NCBI RefSeq assembly: GCF_028453695.1
Contig: NC_135780.1
Span: 10,723,172 to 10,787,171 of the forward strand
Length of the DNA stretch: 64,000 nucleotides
Origin: Augochlora pura
Lineage: Eukaryota; Arthropoda; Insecta; Hymenoptera; Halictidae
Direction: 5' to 3'
In this document: piece after piece, positions 47,103 to 58,280 of the stretch
Layout: every line of letters begins with the position of its first letter
How positions within the stretch are numbered: the stretch's first letter is position 1
Program-made: the position numbers and the translations under genes
Notes under the pieces: model-generated
The model's input: the letters and a program-made list of their open reading frames with translations, nothing else
The model's database searches: none
What the model was told of the DNA's origin: nothing

Positions 47103-48289
47103 AATCTTCTAATACGTGAGTATCGAATTTCTGAAGACAATATTAATTAATAGTACAGTATGGTTATATTATTGTCATTTTTAAGATTGGTAAAGATTTA
47201 TAGAAAAAGTTTTTCTATGATAAAGTAAAAGACGTCTTTTTAATAAAAATTCATCGCTCGAAGAATTTTAGAAAAACGCTGTCTTGGAATTCTATTAAAA
47301 CACTCGTTACTTTGAGAACTTCTAAGAAAATTCTTCGCAAATTCGAATAGCGTCAGTAATACTAATAATCAAAAATACCACGTGAAAATAAATAAGAAAA
47401 AAATAAGTCAAAACTAAATAACGCTATAAATCACGTGATAAAAAGTTGCCGCGTGAATCGAGGAACGTTCTCGCGCACCCCCGCCAAAAGCTGTTTTCCA
47501 AAAAACATTAGACAGTGTCAAAAAATTGAAAGACCCTCGAGGGGGGAGGGGGCAAAGTGGAAATGCCGCTAGGGAATCGCGTCCAGTCCGGCGGTGAAAC
47601 GTGGAGTAAACCGCCGCGGTAGATTCACGGCGACCAGGGGGGCCGGGGCTGGCCAATTAATGTCGAAAGCGAGGGAAGTCAAAGGCGGCCTTCCGACGGC
47701 GATTTCTTTGATGCCGTTTGACCGCGAGCCAGATTGAGCGGAGGGAAATTCGCGGGGAATTTGATGCCTGCGGAATAATCCTGGAGGACCCTCTTCTTGT
47801 CCCTGGTTCGCCGCGCGAACTATCCTCCTCCCCCCACCCTCTCCCCCTCGACGGATCTGCGCCCCGCTTTCTGCACGGGGCCCCGCGTTTGCACGACGAC
47901 CGGAAGCAAATCGGCTTTCGGCGGCGCGCGCGCGCGCGCGTGCACCGTCTTTTTCCCGGGGATTACTCTGTCGTAGATCCCGGGCGCCCACGTAGCATTA
48001 CGCTTAATTAAGAGGGCAACGATTAAACCGCGGGTCGCCGTCGAGGTACCCGCGATGCTTCTTGCGAGGAGACGACCCTCTGCGGTCGCCTACCCTTCGT
48101 GCACCCGGCGCTCTACGACGCGCAGTTACAGCGAACACTTAGCGTAGCGCAGTTGCAGGGAACACTTAGCGTAGCATAGTTAGCACGATGGACAAAAGCG
48201 AAATTCTGTCTGAAATATGGCTTGGGATAGCTTGAAACTTTTATTTACAGTTTTCACTGATTTAACCCGTCCGTTGTCAAAAGCCCTGC
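47103..48289. other. Intron DNA with CpG-rich block
   Basis: 47450-48060 is CpG-rich with a (CG)n run near 47927-47941 and overlapping open frames on both strands, none recognisable. Confidence 0.4.
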
Positions 48290-48910
48290 TAATAAATTTC
48301 TAGAGATTTTTCTCCGATTTATTTGATTTTCCTAAGTTGTATTTAGCTTCATTTGTCCTTTAAAAATCGTTGGATAATTTGTTACGATATTGTACACTTT
48401 TCCAATTTTTCTCCGATTTATTTGATTTTTTAAAGTTGTATTTAGCTTCATTTGTCCTTTAAAATTCGTTGGATAATTTGTTATAATATTGAACACTTTC
48501 CCAATTTTTCTCTGATTTATTTGATTTTTCTAAATTGTATTTAGCTTCATTTGTCCTTTAAAAATTGTTGGATAATTTTTTTACAATATTGAACACTTTT
48601 CCCAATTTTTCTCCAATTTATTTAACTTTCTCAAGTTGTATTTAGCTTTATCTGTCCTTTAAAAATCTTTCGATAATTTTTTTACGATATTGTACACTTT
48701 TCCCAATTTTTCTCCGATTTATTTAATTTTCCTAAATTGTATTTAGCTTCGTCTGTCCTTTAAAAATCTTTCGATAATTTTTTTACAATATTGAACACTT
48801 TCCCAATTTTTCTCCGATTTATTTGATTTTTTAAAGTTGTATTTAGCTTCATTTGTCCTTTAAAAATCCTTGGTAAATTTGTCTCCAGTATCTAACACCT
48901 CTCCCAATTT
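48290..48910. repeat. 100-bp tandem repeat, six copies
   Basis: TGTATTTAGCTTCATTTGTC recurs at 48338, 48438, 48536, 48637, 48739 and 48839 (spacing 98-102). Copies differ by a few substitutions. Confidence 0.92.
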
Positions 48911-49059
48911 TTTATATTAAATTTAAATAAACTAGAGTTTTGAAAAAGGTAATAAAATATAGCTGCACGATTTTCGTTCGATTATTTAACGTTTAGGCTT
49001 TAAAATAGCTTGAATTTGCTCAAGTTTGCTCGCCATTTTCGAGCTCTGCGAGAGGTTGC

Positions 49060-49145
49060 GCACCACTGTGCGGCGTTGCCAAGCACTCCGCGACTTTGCC
49101 AAGCACTCGGCGGTGTTGCCAAGAAGCGCGCGACGTTGCGAGGAA
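49060..49145. repeat. 20-bp GC-rich tandem repeat
   Basis: Three to four copies of TTGCCAAGCACTCSGCGACT, lying in a GC-rich stretch open in four frames. The unit is not a multiple of three, so a coding repeat is unlikely. Confidence 0.75.
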
Positions 49146-49699
49146 CCACAAGTACGCGGATAGAAAGAAACCAAGTTTCAGCTTCGCTCTTCTCGTTCGC
49201 AAAATTTCGTCGCTGTTCAAATATGGCGGCGCGTGCCACGAGCGATTCAGCGAAGCGACTCGACGAAAGGATCGAAAAACATTATTTATCAACGAAAGGC
49301 TTTATTATTTATCGGCCAATAAATTCCGAATCGGTGGACACCTCCCCCCCGTCGCGTCCGGTTGTTATCGAATTTTGGGAAAATCGAAGCACCGTGCGAT
49401 CAAAATTGAAATTCAATTAGCCCCGGAGTCGATCGATTGCGCGCGACAAACTTCGACGCTGTGGGCGGATGTCAAGGACTATGGGCAGACTTCTACAGCG
49501 ACTTCCATTAACGCTTGGACACCTTTTACAACGAAATATCACCGTTCTTTAAAAAAGCAAGACGAATGACTTCGATTTTTCTGTCGATGTCGAAGAGACT
49601 GCTTTTCTGTGTCCACACAGTTTTCTATTAAATTGCGACAAGAAACTTATTTTTACCATAAAACACATTTTTTAAATTTTCGCTCCAGTCTCAGTTATT

Positions 49700-50010
49700 T
49701 TATTTTTATTAAATAGCTAGGATTTAGAATAATACCTAAAAAGCTTCTATTCGAAGAAGCAGCAAAATTAGAAAAAGCATTTCAGTCATTGTCTATTATT
49801 AATTGTTTTATTAAATGGCTAAGATTTATAATAATACCTAAAAAGCTTCTATTCGAAGAAGTAGCAAAATTAGAAAAAGCATTTCAGTCATTGTCTATTA
49901 TTAATTTTATTTTATTAAATGGCTAAGATTTACAACAATACCTAAAAAGCTTCTATTTGAAGAAGCAGCAAAATTAGAAAAAGCATTTCAGTCATTGTCT
50001 ATTAGACTAG
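49700..50010. repeat. 103-bp tandem repeat, three copies
   Basis: ATACCTAAAAAGCTTCTATT occurs near 49732, 49834 and 49938. The rest of each unit (AGAAAAAGCATTTCAGTCAT) is nearly identical. Confidence 0.9.
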
Positions 50011-50023
50011 CCTCTAAATAGTC

Positions 50024-50640
50024 TAAAAAACAATTCGAGTCTTCCAGTCCAGTTTTGGCAGAGCGACGAACATTTCGTAAATAAATCAATAAATAAAGGG
50101 TGTCCCAAAATTCACGCAAGATTTGAATTTTGCGCCATTTGTGCGGTAAAGTGTTGCCAACCAAAAAAAAAGATACAGAATGACAGCTGACAGTTCAGGG
50201 TTATTAAATATGGAGCACTACACAAAAGAACAACGCATTTTTATTGTCAATAAAAAATTCACAATTTTTAATTATAAATCTGTGTTTTCTATCAAAATTA
50301 CTTCTTGCGTGAATTTTGGGACACCCTTTATAGTGCCAGTCGTTTCTATTAAATTGAAAGAAAATTCGAATCCTCTGTCGTCAAAATTTGGGAACTTAAG
50401 TAAATCGAAGACAATTCAAAAATAAAAAGCCTCTCGTTCCATCATTATTAAAAAACAATTCGAGTCTTCCAGTCCAGTTTTGGCAGAGTGACGAACAATT
50501 TCGTGAATAAATTAATAAATATAACTGCCAGTCGTTTCTACTAAATTGAAAGAAAATTTGAATCCTCTGTCGTCAAAATTTGGGAATTTAAGTAAATCGA
50601 AGACAATTAAGAAATAAAAATCCTCTCGTTCCATCATTAT
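50024..50640. repeat. Direct duplication split by a MITE
   Basis: The segment starting CAATTCGAGTCTTCCAGTCC occurs at 50031 and 50453 and continues through AATCCTCTGTCGTCAAAATT. The first copy is interrupted by the element at 50096-50328; the second shows the empty site. Confidence 0.9.
50096..50328 (+). mobile_element. mariner/Tc1-like MITE with transposase N-terminus remnant
   Basis: TA duplications lie at 50094-50095 and 50329-50330. Inverted ends of about 26 bp start AAGGGTGTCCCAAAATTCAC. An ATG at 50210 opens a frame MEHYTKEQRIFIV, which resembles the start of mariner-type transposases, and then runs straight into the right end. The element is therefore an internal-deletion derivative without catalytic domain. 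The sister duplicate at about 50520 has the same flank with a single TA, showing the pre-insertion site. Confidence 0.9.
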
Positions 50641-50643
50641 TAA

Positions 50644-50942
50644 CCCTTTGGCTACGGCAGACTGTGATACGGTCGTAGTTTTTCGTTAGACATGCCTTTT
50701 TGTGGAAATATATTAAAATATTCCAAATATTGAATTCTATTAAATTAAACCAATATTACTTGAAGTGAACAATAATTTTAACCTTCTTTTACAATATATA
50801 ACATAAATGTTACACGATATATAATTAATCAAATTGAATAATAAACGAAGGGCGAAATTCGATCTTGACGCCTATTGACGCCTACACTACCGGGAAGCCA
50901 ACATGCATCGGACGCCAATAGGCACCAACAGTAGTCAAAGGG
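50644..50942 (+). mobile_element. TTAA element (CCCTTTGGCTACGG family)
   Basis: TTAA 50640-50643 and 50943-50946. Ends CCCTTTGGCTACGGCAG and CAACAGTAGTCAAAGGG form an imperfect inverted repeat. An internal GACGCCTATTGACGCCTA motif is repeated. 299 bp, non-coding. Confidence 0.78.
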
Positions 50943-50946
50943 TTAA

Positions 50947-53490
50947 GGCTGAAAAAATACTAATCAACGCAGTTTCGAAAAAGATTATAATGCGAGGGGT
51001 TAAAGGGTAGTACAGGGACCCCTCGCGGTCCACCGTGCGCTTAACGCGCACTCGTCGGCACTCTCGAGATCCGCGGTCGTTTAAGAGGCTCTGCTTAGGG
51101 CAGGAAAAAGAACTCGAGTTTCCGGTCCATTAATTACCGCTGAGTCGCGAGATTGGAATATTCGATCGCGTCGAGCGGGGGGACCCGGAGCGAGTGGCCT
51201 GCGCCCGACACCTCGCGCGACCAATTAGCATCTCCCGTTTGATGCCCAAGGCCGGCCGCGTCTCGGTGAACGCCGTTCAAAGCAGAAACGTCGACGAGCT
51301 CCTTGGAGGACTCGTCCGGCACGGTACAATTCGCTAATAACGAGGATATGGCGGTGGTGCGCGCGCGGAGGGGGAGGAAGGAGAGGAGGGAAGGAGGAGG
51401 AACGGTTCCTGCGAATCGAAAATCAATAAACGGGACAACGGGATGCATCGCGGACACGGATTGCAGCGTCGATCAACACGACACAGCCGGGGCAAGCGCG
51501 CGCGTCTCGGTGCAGCAGGGGCTTCGCAGAGCGAACCTGCGAGGACGAGCCTTTCGTTTCGCCGGGCGGGCCAGGTGATCCCGGCGAATCTGCGCATGCA
51601 AATCGTTGATAAACGACAATCAACAGGTGCCGAAAGGTCAACGGGCCATTAGGCTCGAATCCAAGCGTCGGCATTGCGAGTGCCGGGGGTCTCTCTCTAT
51701 CTCTCTCTCTCTCTCTCTCGTCGCGCGACGGGACCACCTGAAACGCGCCCGTTAACGAACGATCCGGACACTTTCGCGCTGGTTAAACACGGATACCACG
51801 AACCGAGGAGAACGTTCCGAGGAGACTTCCTAACCGAATTGCCCCGCGGATCCGACGCCCGGAGACGTCCGTGTCGGACCGCTCTCCCAGCGATTCGATA
51901 AGGCGAGAGAGAGAGAGAGAGAGACTTCTTGTTTCGAACCACCTGCTCGCGCGATCCCAGCTCGACCTTAATTAGACCGCCACTTTCGGAATTTTTCGAC
52001 GCCGCGCCTTTCGACGAACACGTTTCGCATTTTTTCTTCGATGAAACTATACCTTCAAGTGATTATGGAAAAAATTGAAACTTGAAATTTCTACTTTAAA
52101 ATTATGTTGTCGATTTTTAAAAATGTGATTTTTAGTCAAAAATCTTTTACGTGTAAGGCTGTGTTCGTCGTATTAAAAATTGCCGTCTTTGATGAAATGT
52201 ACAAACTTCGTAAAATTTTTGTCCGAGACGTCACTTACGGTGAAATATAGCTTCGTTCTTCCCCTTTAATTCCAATGAAACGAAACAGGGATGCGATTTT
52301 TTGTAGCAAAGTTACAGTACTTTAAACTACCCCTTGCATTTACGTCGCGTACAGATTGTATTTGTGATAAACGTAGCGTCGTATATAAGTGATTAAAATA
52401 TTGAGAGTGCGTGGAATTTGGAAGCGAAAACAAGGTTTTTAAAGTAGAAGTTTCAAGCTTTAATTTCAGACAAACGTCATCCTATTACGAACATTTTTCG
52501 CGGTTTTATCGTCAGTCAAAGTTGACCAATTCTTGTTACGATCTATAACCTTATGCACTAAACGTTTTATACTATTGATGTTAATCACACCCACAAATAA
52601 ATAAATAACTAAATTTTCTTCCACCTCTAAGAATGTATTAACAACAAAGATATTATAATGATTGCACAAATTATATAAATCGTGGACGAAGTCGTTGAAG
52701 GCCTGCGAGAAAGCGACACAGAACGCGCCTGACGGAAACGCGAAACGGAACGGGACGCGAATGGTATTTCCTCGGGATCTCGTTACCTCGGGAAAATATA
52801 AACTCGCGAAAGGACTGCGGACACCCGAAAATGGCGGCACTTGGGGGGCTCAAGTGCTCGGGTGACATGCTTTCTCCCTCGACTCTTTTCATCGTTTTCC
52901 ACGGTTGCGCCGAAACTAAGCCCACTCATCAAGATACGAGATCGGGGGATGAAAGCATTCTCGAGTGCGTCCCGATAGAAACATGTGTACGGAGTAACGC
53001 GTCCGAAGACGAAACGGCGCGAGGACGTGTACACTGGCGTTGAAAAGAGTCCGGGAACCTTCGGCAGGAATTATGGCCATTTGTAATTATTTTATTCGAG
53101 GACACGAGCTTTTCAAAATAATTCATTTCGCGGAGGAGGAAAAGAGAGGAATATCTCGTAGTCTGGCAAGTAGAATAAGTATCGCTATGGTCAGACGAGA
53201 AAAGTGTATACAGTAGAAACTGATTTTACTTTTGTTTCTATTAGTTATTTCATTTTATTTATTTTATATGAATTCTTTCTTTATTATTTTTAGAGCTTAA
53301 AATTGTATTTTTCAGACACTCCAGACACTGTTATTATGGTTATTGATCGTCCTTTTTTAACCTAATTCTTCTTATAGATTATCAATTTTTATTTCTTTGT
53401 ATTTCTTTGCATTTTAGGTAAAGGTACTAATTATATGCCTTCATGTTGCATTCATTGTTTTACAATATATGTATTAATATTTTTTAGTAT
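50947..53490. other. Intron DNA with CpG-rich blocks
   Basis: (CT)n at 51689-51718 and (GA)n at 51904-51924 form a potential 0.2-kb stem-loop. GC-rich blocks 51000-51960 and 52690-53040 carry many overlapping frames on both strands, none similar to SK. Confidence 0.45.
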
Positions 53491-53640
53491 TACTATTACT
53501 ATTTTTACTATTTTACTATTACTATTTTTACTATTTTACTATTATTATTTTTACTATTACTATTATTATTTTTACTATTACTATTTTTACTATTTTACTA
53601 TTACTATTTTTACAATTTTATTATTACTATTTTCTTTCAA
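53490..53640. repeat. TTTTACTATTACTA microsatellite
   Basis: TACTAT and TTTTTACTATT units in irregular order. Confidence 0.85.
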
Positions 53641-53859
53641 AAATTAACAACACTGTCGGCACTGAAAAATCGGAGAATACAATTTGAACATTCTAAAACG
53701 TCATTTCCTTCATCAAATTTGATATCTCTCATCTTACTGTAATGAATTAATTATTAGTCTTCTCAAGACAACTCAGTATGCCAGTGAAGGGTTAATTGTA
53801 CTTATAAAAATTCTTTCTTTTATAACAAAGTATTTTACCCCCACATACATATAAATAAC

Positions 53860-53952
53860 TTTACTATATTTACTATATTTACTACATTTACTATATTTAC
53901 TATATTTACTATATTTACTATATTTACTATATTTACTATATTTACTATAATA
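53860..53952. repeat. TATTTACTA tandem repeat
   Basis: Eight copies of an 11-bp TATTTACTATA unit. Confidence 0.9.
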
Positions 53953-54028
53953 TTATTTCCTCACGTATCTACACTCCCAAAGAAAAAGAAAAGCACGTGT
54001 GCTATCTTTTCCATCGGGATCGCAATTA

Positions 54029-54128
54029 NNNNNNNNNNNNNNNNNNNNNNNNNNNNNNNNNNNNNNNNNNNNNNNNNNNNNNNNNNNNNNNNNNNNNNNN
54101 NNNNNNNNNNNNNNNNNNNNNNNNNNNN
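54029..54128. other. Assembly gap (100 N) with GA-repeat flank
   Basis: The right flank (54129-54168) is AAAGAGAGAGAGAAATAGAG-type repeat. It is the last gap before the S3-S5 exon. Confidence 0.95.
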
Positions 54129-54168
54129 AAAGAGAGAGAGAAATAGAGAGAAAGAGAGAGAAAGAGAG

Positions 54169-54924
54169 AGGTACAATTATCTCGGAAAGTTTCCCATGTC
54201 GATAAAGCACGCAACCATGAAACCCGGCGTTTCTTCTTTCTTCTTCCTTAAATTGTTTACTCGGTCCGTGCCGGAAGTTGCCGATACGTCGCGACGAACG
54301 CGATGGTACATCGCCGCCGTGGCCGCGCCGATACAGAGAAGCCGATGCTCGGGTGAAACGACGGCGTCGAGAGACGCAAGGATAAATAATGGGCTTTATC
54401 TACGGCCGACACGCATTCCCGTCGGAGCCCCCGCGTATTATGATAATCCCATTCGAAGCTGTCGGATCGCGTTCTCGTCGGCGCGCGGCTAATCAGTTTC
54501 TTTCCGCGCGACTGTCGCGGCGAACGAGACTGAATCGTAACCAGTCAGTTGGGACGTTGTTCGAATAAAATCGTGCTTATTGTGACGCAATAATCGAACA
54601 CGGAAATGCGGAATCGTCGAGGAATTTCGAAGCTTTGTCACAGTATTTTTAGCTCGTTGCGAGTATTAAAAATATTAAAAAGGGGGAAGAAATTTTCGTA
54701 TAACTTGTGATCAACTTTGACAATTTTTACAGCTTATCTCGTCGCTATATTAGTACATAATTACTCGTAATTGCGAATGTTTAGTGCAAGATGAAACGTT
54801 TTCTTCTCAGTTACATGGACCAGGAATTCCACAAACATTTTTATTGTAATGATTTTGAATTGTAAATAGTAGAATCGTATTGTTCGATTTTTCTGACAAT
54901 GTAAAAATATACAGTCGATTTATA
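54169..54924 (+). other. Intron DNA upstream of the S3-S5 exon
   Basis: GC-moderate to AT-rich. I saw no S2-like sequence. Confidence 0.45.
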
Positions 54925-55124
54925 GAGGGTGTCCCAAAATTCACGCAAGATTTCAATTTTGCGCCACTTGTGCGGTAAAGTGTTGCCAACCAAAAAAAAA
55001 ATACAGAACGACAGCTGACAGTTCAGGGTTATTAAAGATGGAGCACTACACAAAATACAATTTTTAATTATAAATCTGTGTTTTCTATCAAAATTACTTC
55101 TTGCGTGAATTTTGGGACACTCTT
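54925..55124 (+). mobile_element. mariner/Tc1-like MITE, second copy, next to an SK exon
   Basis: Same family as 50096-50328: ends GAGGGTGTCCCAAAATTCAC and TTGCGTGAATTTTGGGACAC, TA at 54923-54924 and 55125-55126. It has a further internal deletion of about 33 bp, just after ATGGAGCACTACACAAAA. It ends 129 bp before the exon at 55254. Confidence 0.9.
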
Positions 55125-55253
55125 TAGAACTGTGATTCTCTTTCGTCTGTCCGACGTATGGCGGCGAGACGTTCGAGAAACGGTTTCGACGTGGCGCGAC
55201 ACTTTGCACGAATCGTGGGGACTGATAAACACGGGGATGCTTTCTGTCGACAG

Positions 55254-55675
55254 TTGTTCATGATCGATAACTGCGCGGACGACTGGCGGATCGCGATGAC
55301 CGGCCGCAGGATCGGTCAGATCGTTCTCGAGTTGGTGATCTGCGCGGTGCACCCGATCCCCGGCGAGACCTACTTCGTGTGGACGACCAAGCTGGTGAAC
55401 AAGAACGGCGACTTCGGCTCGAAAATGGTGCCGCTCGACGTCGGCCTCTCCCTGCCGATGTTCTTCAGACTCTACCTCATCTTTCGCGTGATGCTGCTGC
55501 ACTCGAGGCTGTTCACCGACGCCTCGTCCCGCAGCATAGGGGCCTTGAATCGTATTAACTTCAACACCAGGTTCGTCCTGAAAACCCTGATGACCATCTG
55601 CCCGGGCACCGTCTTGGTGGTCTTCATGGTCTCGTTGTGGATCATCGCCTCTTGGACGTTGCGCCAGTGCGAGAG
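55254..55675 (+). CDS. SK: SK channel exon: S3, S4, S4-S5 linker and S5
   Basis: This exon has 140 full codons plus two bases. The acceptor is CTGTCGACAG at 55253, and the donor is GAGAG|GTAAG at 55675/55676 (phase 2). The protein starts LFMIDNCADDWRIAMTGRRI, the conserved S2-S3 linker. S3 follows (about residues 20-36, ending CAVHPIP), then a short S3-S4 loop (GETYFVWTTKLVNKNGDFGS). S4 is at about 62-83 (LPMFFRLYLIFRVMLLHS). The S4-S5 linker LFTDASSRSIGALNRINF (86-103) is the region that contacts calmodulin in the family. S5 is at about 107-135 and contains the hallmark TLMTICPGTVL. The split Arg codon AG|G is completed at 61710. The open frame runs on upstream of the acceptor, but that sequence does not resemble the channel. 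A MITE ends 129 bp before the exon. Confidence 0.96.
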
Positions 55676-55794
55676 GTAAGAACCGGTTTCTGTCACGCCC
55701 GGAAAATTCCTTCGGCGGAATTTTTATAATTTCTCTGGATAATACTGGAGCACTTTAAATGAACCTCTTTTATAAATAGTATTATACATTTATA

Positions 55795-56040
55795 TTAATT
55801 CTATATGCTCAATATTAATTTGATTTTAATTCTTATTCTTTACGCATTTAATTCCTTTTATAATTCCCGAATTTAGTGCCATCGATGTCTTTTAAATTAA
55901 AAATTAGTTCATTAATGCTCGATATTAATTTAATTTTAATTCTTATTCTTAACGAATTTAATTTTAATTCTTATTCTTAACGCATTTAATTCCTTTTATG
56001 ATTCTCGAATTTAACGCCATCAAATGTCTTTTAAATTAAA
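55795..56040. repeat. Imperfect duplication in the S5-pore intron
   Basis: ATTTTAATTCTTATTCTT occurs three times. The longer unit ending TGTCTTTTAAATTAAAA occurs at about 55799 and 55910. Confidence 0.75.
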
Positions 56041-57129
56041 ACAATGAAATGTATGTGGACGAACTTTAAAACCCCTACAACAATATTGCAAACTTTTTCA
56101 TACCGAGCTAAATGATTTGATCGTTTTACGTGATTGAAAAACTGCTTCTCTTAATTTTACTTCTTAATTTTGCTATTCATTTTATTTCTTAATTTTGCCA
56201 TTAATTTTATTTGGATCGAAAATCTCGTCGCGTTCGTTAAAAGTACCGTTCGCAAACATCTCGACCGGCGCGCGGATTTACAGGACAATCTTTTCGCGGC
56301 GAGACAAAAAGGAGGGGCGAAGAGGGTATGGTATTCCTTCTGGAGAAAAGTCTGCCATCGGCCCGTAAGATTGATCGGCCATGCGCCCTCTGCCGTTTCC
56401 CTAAATCGGCCGTGCTATTTGCGGGAGAATTTAATTATACGCGGGGCCAGCAATCTCGTGCCTCGTCCCCCCCTCCACCCATCCCGCACTAAATCCTCTA
56501 TTGCCGCTTCAACGGCGCGGCGCGGCCTCTCCGCCTGTCCGATATTCCCCGGCGTGATTTATGCCTTTGTTCCGCCGGAGGATTTGCCTCCCGGGGCTGT
56601 TAACACCGTCGATGTTCGGCACCCGACTTTCGATTGTTAAAAACTACACCACCGAGAAGACAATCCCCCGGCTTCCGGCGATAGGGGAACGGGAACGGCC
56701 TCGGATCCCCCGCGAAGCTGAGCGATGTGCCGCGGAGGACGATGGTTTTGCATAGAGAATCCGCTATTCCGAAGAGAAAGCCGGATTCCCTGTTTTCGAA
56801 GTCTTTGCGGTGATTATTTTGCATTAATTCGGACGAACAACGGCGGTGTGTACGATCGAGGGCAACGCGCGAAAGAAAGAAGAGTGTTCGATGGCTGGAC
56901 AAGTAAAAAGGAGGCCGTTCATAGTCTAGCAATTGGAACACATGTTCGGGCAAGTAGAATAAGGTCGAACCATGCGCGGACGAATGGTTCGGGCGCTGTC
57001 AAAATCCAAGCAAGAGCGAGCAATTTGTGGCAGAAACAGTAGAATTAAACGAGCGCGATCAGACAAGTAGAAAGGGGGACGGAGCAAGCAGTCAGCCCGG
57101 TAGAATTAGGTCGAGCTGCGATTAGACGA
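56041..57129. other. S5-pore intron, GC-rich part
   Basis: No exon-like sequence recognised. Toward 56880 the sequence drifts into diverged GACAAGTA/GCAAGTAGAA units that herald the 28-bp array. Confidence 0.45.
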
Positions 57130-58280
57130 ATAAAGTAGAAATGCAAACAGTTCGACCGATGAGTATTTACGATCCAACGTGTGCAATAGAGTCATAGTTA
57201 TGACGAGGCAAATAGAGTAAAGACTACGTAAGTAAATCCGGTAGAACGACGACAAGTAGAATCGGGACGATCCGACGATCCAAGTTCAAGGAAGTTGATC
57301 GGGCGGATCGTGGTCAGACGGGCGGAACGGGTAATCTATGATCAGACAAGGGAAATAGGCGAATACGACGATTAGATTAATAGAACAGGCATATCATAGT
57401 CAGACAAGTGATACAGCCAAATGATAATCAGACAAGTGAAACAGGCGAACGATAATCAGATAAGTGAAACAGCCAAATGATAATCAGATAAGTGAAACAG
57501 CCAAATGATAGTCAGACAAGTGAAACATGCAAACGATAGATAGACAATTGAAACAGCCAAGTTATGATCAAACAAGTGAAACAGGCGAACGGTAAACAGA
57601 CAAGTGAAACAGCCAAATTATGATCAGACAAGTGGAACATCCAAATTATGACCAGACAAGTAAAACAGCCAAATTATGATCAGATAAGTGAAACAGGCAA
57701 ATTATAATGAGACAAGTGAAACAGGCAAATCATAGTCAGACAAGTGAAGCAGGCAAATGATAATCAGACAAGTGAAGCAGGAAAGTAAGAGTCAGACAAG
57801 TGAAGCAGGCAAACGATAAACGGACAATTGAAGCAGTCAAATTATGATCAGATAAGTGAAACAGGTAAATTATAATGAGACAAGTGAAACAGGCAAATGA
57901 GAGTCAGACAAGTGAAACAGGAAAATGAGAGTTAGAAAAGTGAAACAGGCAAACTAGATCAGACAAGTGAAACGGGAAAACGATAGACAGAAAAATGAAA
58001 CAGCCACATTATGATCAGATAAGTGAAACCGGCAAATTATAATGAGACAAGTGAAACAGGCAAATAAGAGTCAGACAAGTGAAACAGGAAAATAAGAGTT
58101 AGACAAGTGAAACAGGCAAACTATGATCAGACAAGTGAAACAGGAAAACGATAGACAGAAAAATGAAACAGCCAAATTATGATCAGACAAGTGGAACAGT
58201 CAAACGATAATCATGCAAGTAGATCAGGCAAGTCATAGTCAGACAAGTGAAATAGGCCCGGTTCGTGGTCGAATAAGTGA
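57130..58280. repeat. 28-bp minisatellite, forward array
   Basis: About 40 copies of a unit containing GACAAGTGAAACAGGCAAAT plus TATGATCA, with exact 28-bp spacing in the centre (57601, 57629, 57657). It lies in the S5-pore intron and is the inverse of 59960-60270. Confidence 0.92.

Noticed and set aside
49010..49569. Open frames of 136 and 157 codons near the 20-bp GC repeat
   Set aside because: Open frames exist on both strands, the repeat unit (20 bp) is out of frame, and I recognise no domain. It may be a dispersed repeat but is not supported as a gene.
50180..50425. 81-codon frame over the MITE at 50096-50328
   Set aside because: It starts with a mariner-like N-terminus but then reads through the inverted end into flanking DNA. 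It is a remnant, not a functional transposase.
55068..55502. Minus-strand 144-codon frame opposite the S3-S5 exon
   Set aside because: It is antisense to a strongly matching SK exon and runs into MITE sequence.
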